A DNA stretch of 20,760 nt from Euryarchaeota archaeon RBG_13_57_23 (GTDB taxonomy: Archaea; Thermoplasmatota; Thermoplasmata; UBA10834). Shown here piece by piece: positions 16,096 to 20,760 of the stretch. The notes under the pieces were generated by a model. It had not been told where the DNA came from and did no database searches. It saw nothing but the letters and a program-made list of their open reading frames with translations. Made by a program: the position numbers and the translations under genes. The stretch lies in contig MGVW01000049.1 in NCBI GenBank assembly GCA_001800675.1, positions 1-20,760 on the forward strand, written 5' to 3'. Within the stretch, counting starts at the first letter, position 1. The number at the start of each line of letters is the position of its first letter.

Positions 16096-17180
16096 CAGCT
16101 CTCACGCCCCATGCTATGCCTTCGAAGCAGGTACAGGAAGAACGGTCCTCCGCAGAGGGCCGTAATGATGCCTACCGGGAGTTCATCGGGCGATACGATT
16201 GTACGCGCGAGAGTATCCGCCCATATCAGGAATATCGCGCCCGATAGCGTGGCCGCGGGAACGAGAAGCCTGTGATTCGCACCGATTGCCAGCCTGGTCA
16301 TGTGAGGAGTTATCAGACCGACAAAACCGATGACGCCAGTGAAAGCGACCGCTGCGGCCGCCATGAGCGCGGAGACGCCAAGCATCAGCTTCTTCAGCGG
16401 CTCTGGGTTGGCACCAAGGTTATGCGCAGTCTCCTCGCCAAGGAGTAGAGCATCCAAATCCCTCCCATACAGGAACACGATGAGGGTCCCGGCTGCGACA
16501 ACGACCGTCAAGATCTCTACATAGCTCCACCGCGCGAGCGCGAGGCTTCCCAGGAGCCAGAAAACAAGCTGATGGAATTGCTGCCTCGCGAGGTAAATCG
16601 AGAAGGAGACCAGCGCCCCCAAGAAAGCGGCAACAGCAACTCCGGAAAGGAGGAGCGTGTCGACGTAAACCCTCCCCTTCACTGATCCTAAGATGTACAC
16701 GGTGAATGCGGCGAGAAGCCCTGTCACAAAAGCAAACAAGGGAGGCAACCCCAAGCCAATGTAAGCAACTGCGCTGAGCCCGAGGAAACCCGCAATCGCG
16801 GCCCCGAGGGCCGCGCCCGATGAGACCCCTATCACGAATGGGTCGGCCATCGAGTTCCTGAATATGGCCTGCATGGCGGTTCCGGAGCATGCGAGAGCTG
16901 CGCCGACCAAGCCTGCGAGCAGGACCCGCGGGATCCTGACGTTCCAGAAGACCCAGTGATAGGTCGAATCATTGAAGATCGAATCGATTGCCTCCGAGAA
17001 GGTGATCCGCTCGGGTTCTCCCGGGCCGATGGGACCGAGAGTGCCGACTAGGATAGCTACGAAAGCTGAAATGAACAGCAGAAGCGCCAGTCCGCCCAGT
17101 ATGAGCAAGCGCCGCTCCCTGAGTCTCAGGACTCCTGGCTCCTCTTCCGAGCTAGTATTGGGGGTTCCCAGTCGAATCAC
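16095..17180 (-). CDS. btuC: BtuC/FecCD-type ABC importer permease
   Basis: A 361-residue polytopic membrane protein of the type II importer family. The first membrane segment (RLLILGGLALLLFISAFVA) is followed by family signatures: VRIPRVLLAGLVGAALACSG (81-100), MQAIFRNSMADPFVIGVSSG (103-122), LLLGEETAHNLG (the coupling region that meets the ATPase) and GVIGFVGLITPHMTR. About ten membrane segments are expected. It forms a dimer with two BtuD copies and receives substrate from BtuF. The start is GTG at 17180, 12 bases after the binding-protein stop, with a weak ribosome match. The ATG at 17191 that overlaps the btuF stop is in another frame, so translation is probably coupled rather than independently started. 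Confidence 0.9.
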   Translation of the reverse strand: MIRLGTPNTSSEEEPGVLRLRERRLLILGGLALLLFISAFVAILVGTLGPIGPGEPERITFSEAIDSIFNDSTYHWVFWNVRIPRVLLAGLVGAALACSGTAMQAIFRNSMADPFVIGVSSGAALGAAIAGFLGLSAVAYIGLGLPPLFAFVTGLLAAFTVYILGSVKGRVYVDTLLLSGVAVAAFLGALVSFSIYLARQQFHQLVFWLLGSLALARWSYVEILTVVVAAGTLIVFLYGRDLDALLLGEETAHNLGANPEPLKKLMLGVSALMAAAAVAFTGVIGFVGLITPHMTRLAIGANHRLLVPAATLSGAIFLIWADTLARTIVSPDELPVGIITALCGGPFFLYLLRRHSMGRES

Positions 17181-17192
17181 CCGTCGATTTCA

Positions 17193-18131
17193 TCAGCTGA
17201 ACAATTCTGGATGTATCATCTCTGCAAGCTGCTCGAAACCGTCCACGATGCGAGGACCGTACCTGCTCAGCAGGTTGTCGTCTATCGAGTATATGTTGTC
17301 GCCCGCGACCGCACTTATGCCGCTCCATCCCTCTCTTCCGGCGATCTCCGCTTCGGTTGTCGTCGTCATCGGCCCGATCGTGTAGACGATCATCTCGGGA
17401 TTCTGAGCTATGATGAACTCCGAGGTCAGCTCTGGGTACTCGTTGCTAGCGTTAGCTGCGATGTTCTCCCCGCCCGCCAACCGGATCAGGTCATCGCCGA
17501 ATGATCCTGGACCATAGGTCCAGAGTGGGTAGTATTCGATGAACACTCGTGGCTTCGTGACATTAGCCGCTAGGGTCTTGCTCGTGATGGCATTGACCCT
17601 TGTCTGTAGATCCGTCACAAGTTCATCCGCCTCCGTCGTGTGACCAGTCAGACCCCCCGCGAGCCTGATGTCCTTGTAGACATCCTCCATCGTCCGCGTT
17701 GCGAAGATGAAGTAGGGTATCCCCTGCTGGGTCGCGAGCTGGTCGAGTTGCGACCGAGGAACCAGGTCGCTGCAAACGATCAGGTCGGGATTGAGACTGA
17801 TTATTACTTCCAGGTTGAGCGTGTACGAACCGACCTTGGTCAGGTTGGCAGCTTCCGCTGGGTAATCGCTATAGTCATCCACGCCCACAACATTGGATCC
17901 TGCACCAACCGCGAAGAGTATCTCCGTCGGAGTCGGCGAAACTGACACGATCCTCTCAGCGGGTCCGGACAACTTGACACTCCTTCCGTAGTCGTCCACG
18001 ATGCTCAAAGTCTCTGGCTGGTTCGCGCTGCCGACGAAGTATCCGGCCATGAACCCTGCAACGGCGGCAACGACCACGCCAATGACCAACAGCATCCTCC
18101 AGTCGAATGTTCCTGCCCTCTTACCTTCCAT
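17193..18131 (-). CDS. btuF: BtuF-like cobalamin/siderophore substrate-binding protein
   Basis: A 312-residue cluster A-II (type II importer) binding protein. ATG at 18131 has GGGAG 8 bases upstream. Residues 13-34 form a hydrophobic anchor (LLVIGVVVAAVAGFMAGYFVG) with no lipobox Cys and no obvious cleavage site, so it is probably held to the outer face of the membrane by this segment. The mature region opens with DDYGRSVKLSGPAERIVSVSPTPTE (about 46-70) and VVGVDDYSDYP, the family pattern, and continues with NLEVIISLNPDLIVCSDL and the closing long helix and second lobe. It captures the substrate and delivers it to the permease. It is the first gene of the operon, with its own promoter and the direct repeats upstream. 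Ligand identity cannot be read directly; cobalamin is favoured from context. Confidence 0.87.
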   Translation of the reverse strand: MEGKRAGTFDWRMLLVIGVVVAAVAGFMAGYFVGSANQPETLSIVDDYGRSVKLSGPAERIVSVSPTPTEILFAVGAGSNVVGVDDYSDYPAEAANLTKVGSYTLNLEVIISLNPDLIVCSDLVPRSQLDQLATQQGIPYFIFATRTMEDVYKDIRLAGGLTGHTTEADELVTDLQTRVNAITSKTLAANVTKPRVFIEYYPLWTYGPGSFGDDLIRLAGGENIAANASNEYPELTSEFIIAQNPEMIVYTIGPMTTTTEAEIAGREGWSGISAVAGDNIYSIDDNLLSRYGPRIVDGFEQLAEMIHPELFS

Positions 18132-18189
18132 CAGATCAGCTCCCTCTCAGAACGTCCCGCTTCGCGTGCGCGTGGCGGTGTCTCGTTCT

Positions 18190-18223
18190 AAAGTGAACTT
18201 GAAATAATGAAAGTGTATTTGAA
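18190..18223. promoter_or_regulatory. 14-base direct repeat flanking the btuF TATA element: candidate operator
   Basis: On the plus strand aaagtgaacttgaa (18190-18203) and aaagtgtatttgaa (18210-18223) match at 12 of 14 positions and are offset by exactly 20 bases, about two helical turns. Read on the minus strand, the sequence overlapping the first copy and filling the gap is TCATTATTTC (18201-18210), the best TATA-like element before btuF. A protein bound to both copies would block the promoter. The adjacent winged-helix protein is the natural candidate binder. Confidence 0.5.
18201..18210 (-). promoter_or_regulatory. Candidate TATA element of the btuFCD-regulator operon
   Basis: TCATTATTTC on the minus strand, centred near 18206, would place transcription start near 18180. 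That gives a leader of about 50 bases carrying the GGGAG ribosome site before ATG 18131. The match to the archaeal TATA consensus is modest. Confidence 0.4.
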
Positions 18224-18239
18224 TGTTCCTGTCGAAACC

Positions 18240-18254
18240 GGGCATATGCTGCCC
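18240..18254 (-). repeat. Small inverted repeat between the aminotransferase and btuF
   Basis: GGGCA-TATGC-TGCCC is a 5-bp inverted repeat with a 5-base loop, lying between the T-rich tract and the btuF operator candidate. It could be part of a transcript 3' end or a binding dyad; it is short enough to arise by chance. Confidence 0.2.
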
Positions 18255-18279
18255 TCAGCAAGGCTCGATGGTGAACGCA

Positions 18280-18326
18280 GCGAAAACAAGAATACGAAAG
18301 GAGTTTAGGAATTTCGGAGAGAACGC
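18280..18326 (-). terminator. T-rich tract downstream of the class III aminotransferase
   Basis: Right after the aminotransferase stop the minus strand reads through several T-rich pieces (CTCCTTTCG, TATTCTTGTTTTCGC) in otherwise GC-rich DNA. Archaeal RNA polymerase can stop at such oligo-T stretches, and the next gene has its own promoter about 90 bases further on. There is no hairpin directly attached. Confidence 0.3.
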
Positions 18327-19667
18327 CTAGGCCTTCGTGCCCTCTGCCATGCTCGCCTCGAGTATGTCCATGGCCTGCTCCAGAACATCATCAGGGATGA
18401 CGATCGACGGGTGCATCCTGATGACGTTGTCAAGCGTCCCGCAGGTCAGAAGGATCATGCCTTTCTTGAGCGCGGCGCCTTTGATGGCCTTCGCTTCCTT
18501 CGCGGCAGGTGCTTTGGTCTTCGCATCGCTGACGAGCTCAATCGCCATCATGGCACCCATGCCCCGGATGTCGCCGATGATCGGGAACTTCTTCTGCATC
18601 TCCTTCAGGCGCTTGACCATGTATGCGTTGACCTTGGGCACGTTCTTCATGCCCTTCTCGATGAGCGGGAACTGAGCGAGGGCCGCCGAGCACGCGACCG
18701 GGTTGCCTCCGAACGTGCCTCCGAGCCCGCCGACCTGGACCGAGTCCATTATCTCGGGCCTGCCAGTGCACGCTGAAACCGGGAATCCGCCGCCTATACC
18801 CTTGCCAGACACGAGCAGGTCAGGCTCCACGCCGGACCAGTGCTGAACACACCACATCTTGCCCGTCCTGCCGGCGCCCGTCTGGATCTCGTCGTCGATG
18901 TACAACACACCGTGCTTCTTGCAGATCTTCGTCAGCTTGGAGTAGAACTCCTTCGGCGGGACGATGAATCCGCCCTCACCAGCGATCGGCTCGCCGATGA
19001 TGCAAGCGACCTTGCCTTGGAACTGTGGAGTCGACCAGATTTCGTCTATCTTGTCCGCGCACGCGACGCCGCAAGACGGGTACTCCATCTTGAACGGACA
19101 CCTGTAGCAGTAGGCGAACTCTACTTTGTAGCTCTCGGGCAGCGGGCCGAAACCCGCCTTGTACGGCATCTCCTTCGACGTCAGTGCCATTGCCAGGAAG
19201 GTCCTTCCGTGGAATGCGTGCACGAAAGAAAACGCCGCTGGCCTCTTCGTGTAATGCCTGGATATCTTGACCGAGTTCTCCACCGCCTCCGCGCCCGAGT
19301 TGAACAAGCCGGACTTCGATAGTCCAGGGTGCGGGGCAACGTTCGCCAACTTCTCCGCGAGCCGGACATAGCTCTCGTAAGGCGTCACCATGAAGCAGGT
19401 GTGCACGAACTTCTCCGCCTGCTTCTTGATCGCGGCCACGACCTCCTTCGGGGAGTGCCCGACGTTCATGACGCCGATGCCGCTTCCCATGTCGATGAAG
19501 ACGTTTCCATCGATGTCGGTGAACAGCGATCCCTCGGCCTTCTCGATGTAGACCGGGGCGCCGACCCCAATTGCTTTCGATATGTACTTCTCCTTCAACT
19601 TGCTGAGTTCCTGAGACTTAGGTCCCGGGACCTCGGCGGTCTTTATTGAAGCCTTTTTCGCTGCCAT
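18327..19667 (-). CDS. Class III aminotransferase (4-aminobutyrate/ornithine aminotransferase-like)
   Basis: A 446-residue fold-type I PLP enzyme. ATG at 19667 is chosen because GAGGT lies 6 bases upstream; an open frame extends further but would run through the leader. Signatures: VGHSP near the substrate pocket, NSGAEAVENSVKISRHYT (123-140; phosphate and PLP contacts), FHGRT, GEPIAGEGG, YIDDEIQTGAGRTG (PLP Asp259) and VSGKGIGGGFPVSA with Schiff-base Lys289. An insert YCYRCPFKMEYPSCGVAC carries four Cys (187, 190, 199, 203), as in omega-aminotransferases and broad-specificity amino-acid racemases of Thermococcales. The reaction could therefore be transamination of 4-aminobutyrate or ornithine, or PLP-dependent racemisation; the sequence alone does not decide. 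The N-terminal 25 residues are Lys/Ala-rich and probably flexible. The gene stands alone between its own leader and the btu promoter region. Confidence 0.9.
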   Translation of the reverse strand: MAAKKASIKTAEVPGPKSQELSKLKEKYISKAIGVGAPVYIEKAEGSLFTDIDGNVFIDMGSGIGVMNVGHSPKEVVAAIKKQAEKFVHTCFMVTPYESYVRLAEKLANVAPHPGLSKSGLFNSGAEAVENSVKISRHYTKRPAAFSFVHAFHGRTFLAMALTSKEMPYKAGFGPLPESYKVEFAYCYRCPFKMEYPSCGVACADKIDEIWSTPQFQGKVACIIGEPIAGEGGFIVPPKEFYSKLTKICKKHGVLYIDDEIQTGAGRTGKMWCVQHWSGVEPDLLVSGKGIGGGFPVSACTGRPEIMDSVQVGGLGGTFGGNPVACSAALAQFPLIEKGMKNVPKVNAYMVKRLKEMQKKFPIIGDIRGMGAMMAIELVSDAKTKAPAAKEAKAIKGAALKKGMILLTCGTLDNVIRMHPSIVIPDDVLEQAMDILEASMAEGTKA

Positions 19668-19814
19668 GTTGATACCTCGAACTTCTTGCAATGAAAGGCG
19701 CTTTCGTTCGCTGATAGTTGAAATCATAGATAGTCTTTGTGAAGAAACTTCAAGTGGAACGAGGCAGAAAACGAGCGTTTTGTCCTATCCTGGCCGAGTC
19801 GTCGGCCTTCACGT

Positions 19815-20582
19815 CTACGTATAGCCTTGTACATCCGATGGTCTGCTCTTTCTCTGAGCGTCCTTGTGCAGTATTTTGAGCTGTGCCTCGAGCCTCTCGG
19901 CTTCCTTGCAGAGCGGCTCCACGTTGAGGTTCATGTGCAGGATCATCTGGTCAATGGCGGCTAGAATCAGGGCTGCAGCACGCGCATCGGCTGTGTCGGG
20001 CCTCGCCTCTGCGAGAAGCGTGATGACGTCCAGGTTGCGTCTCCTGCCTTCGTTCAGAAGAACTCCTGCGGTCCCGGAAATCACTCCCTCCACGAATGGC
20101 TCGGCATCCGCCTGAAGCAGCATCGCCTGGGCGCTTTCGGTGCTGCCTATGCCGTAGACCGCGATCTCCCCCCCGGTCTCATCCGGCTCCACCCCCTCTT
20201 CCCTCTCAACTATGAGGCCGCCCGCGGAGATTATCAGCCTGCACTTCTGGGCCTGAGCGTAGTCCGCGATCGCTGTACCTATATCCCTCAGGAGGTTCGC
20301 GGAGGGCTGAAGCTCCGTGGAGAAAACGACAACCTGCGGCTCCCCAGGCTTCAGCTCTGGTCGGGCATATACCCTGGCCGGACCGAGAGGTTCTCCATTC
20401 CGTATCAGTGAGAGCGTGGGGAACAAATCCGAATCCATCACGGCTATGTATTCCATCTTCAGGAGAGCGATCAGATAGTTCGCAACTATCGAGCTCACGA
20501 GGCCGACGCTCGGGAAGCCATCGATCACGACCGCGTTCCGAAGATCGATCTTCTTCAGCTCTACTATCTCAACATTCGCCAC
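19815..20582 (-). CDS. PAC2-family protein (proteasome assembly chaperone homologue)
   Basis: A 255-residue protein of the archaeal PAC2 family. VVIDGFPSVGLVSSIVANYL (18-37) is the typical Gly-rich opening, followed by QVVVFSTELQPS, LIISAGGLIVE and a Gly-rich GVISGTAGVLLNEG segment, then helices and a charged C-terminal helix (CKEAERLEAQLKILHKDAQRK) that could form a coiled coil. Eukaryotic PAC2 helps build the 20S proteasome; archaeal homologues are often annotated as ATP-grasp-like or proteasome assembly proteins and a chaperone role is only inferred. The start is GTG at 20582. There is no usable Shine-Dalgarno, but a TATA box centred about 26 bases upstream makes this a likely leaderless message. 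No proteasome subunit gene is in the window. Confidence 0.87.
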   Translation of the reverse strand: MANVEIVELKKIDLRNAVVIDGFPSVGLVSSIVANYLIALLKMEYIAVMDSDLFPTLSLIRNGEPLGPARVYARPELKPGEPQVVVFSTELQPSANLLRDIGTAIADYAQAQKCRLIISAGGLIVEREEGVEPDETGGEIAVYGIGSTESAQAMLLQADAEPFVEGVISGTAGVLLNEGRRRNLDVITLLAEARPDTADARAAALILAAIDQMILHMNLNVEPLCKEAERLEAQLKILHKDAQRKSRPSDVQGYT

Positions 20583-20603
20583 GACGACCCCATGAGGGTT
20601 GTA

Positions 20604-20619
20604 GAATATAGAACTTCAT
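20604..20619 (-). promoter_or_regulatory. TATA promoter of the PAC2 gene (leaderless)
   Basis: On the minus strand the sequence includes TTCTATATTC (20604-20613), centred about 26 bases before GTG 20582, so the predicted transcription start coincides with the start codon. An upstream ATG at 20593 is out of frame. Confidence 0.5.
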
Positions 20620-20679
20620 GGGCACAGGTGCGGGAAGTGTAAAACACCTCGTCATCGTCGTTGCCCGCAATCTGCCAAG

Positions 20680-20689
20680 CTTTAATAGA
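20680..20689 (+). promoter_or_regulatory. TATA-like promoter of the tRNA-Arg gene
   Basis: gctttaatag is a good TATA-like element whose centre is about 34 bases from the first base of the tRNA. With the usual 26-base spacing, transcription would begin about 8 bases before the mature 5' end, leaving a short leader for RNase P to remove. A second AT-rich spot (ctttatgta, from 20697) is too close to fit. Confidence 0.5.
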
Positions 20690-20718
20690 ACCGTGCTTTA
20701 TGTACACCGAGGCCAGAT

Positions 20719-20760
20719 GGGCCGGTGGCTTAGCCAGGATATAGCACTGGCCTTCTAAGC
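20719..20760 (+). tRNA. tRNA-Arg (TCT anticodon), 5' part, cut by the window end
   Basis: The 7-base acceptor strand GGGCCGG is followed by TG, a D-arm (GCTTAGCCAGGATATAGC with the conserved GG in the loop), and an anticodon arm with stem CTGGC and loop CTTCTAA, giving anticodon TCT. The 3' side of the anticodon stem begins GC at the last two bases of the window, consistent with pairing to CTGGC. The variable loop, T-arm and 3' end lie outside, so an intron in the usual site after the anticodon cannot be excluded. Confidence 0.85.

Noticed and set aside
18132..18189. A cobalamin riboswitch in the btuF leader
   Set aside because: The leader is only about 50 bases, has no B12-box-like sequence that I can see, and such riboswitches are not typical of archaea.

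Overview
The window looks like a chromosomal segment of a moderately GC-rich archaeon, most likely an uncultured Thermoplasmatota-type euryarchaeon. Pointers are a PAC2-family proteasome-assembly-chaperone homologue, BRE/TATA-like promoters about 26 bp upstream of leaderless or Shine-Dalgarno-led genes, an exported PKD-rich clostripain-type protease, and a BtuCDF importer whose ATPase has the C-terminal extension known from archaeal cobalamin transporters. The lineage is inferred, not proven; no rRNA or complete tRNA is present.

Layout: 1-464 holds no certain gene, only one weak plus-strand candidate with Cys pairs. 465-6077 (minus) is a 1,870-residue exported surface protein: signal peptide, beta-propeller, PKD repeats, a LamG-like domain, PKD, a C11 (clostripain-like) peptidase with a visible His/Cys dyad, a PPC domain, four PKD repeats and a C-terminal membrane anchor. 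6078-6557 carries its promoter and what may be a decayed plus-strand coding remnant. 6558-9308 (minus) is a winged-helix/STAND-NTPase/TPR regulator, divergent from an exported single-pass membrane protein of unknown function (9463-10932, plus). Then come, all on the minus strand, a class V aminotransferase-like PLP enzyme (10963-12273), a CorA-type channel with SMN in place of GMN (12366-13310), a nitroreductase (13410-13997), a winged-helix regulator (14037-14834), and a BtuD-BtuC-BtuF-like importer (14827-18131). These are followed by a class III aminotransferase with a four-Cys insert (18327-19667) and a PAC2-family protein (19815-20582). The window ends inside a plus-strand tRNA-Arg(TCT).

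How the genes may work together: btuF, btuC, btuD and the winged-helix gene run in one direction with a 12-base gap, a 1-base overlap and an 8-base overlap, so they form a clear operon, possibly extended into the nitroreductase 39 bases further on. A 14-base direct repeat offset by exactly 20 bases flanks a TATA-like element upstream of btuF and is a good operator candidate for the operon's own regulator. The exported protease, the class III aminotransferase and the importer would suit a peptide- or amino-acid-using lifestyle, but this is inference. The most unusual material is the multidomain protease, the STAND regulator with its divergent orphan membrane protein, the operator repeat, and the CorA filter change. 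No CRISPR array, insertion sequence, prophage or recognisable defence cassette is visible.
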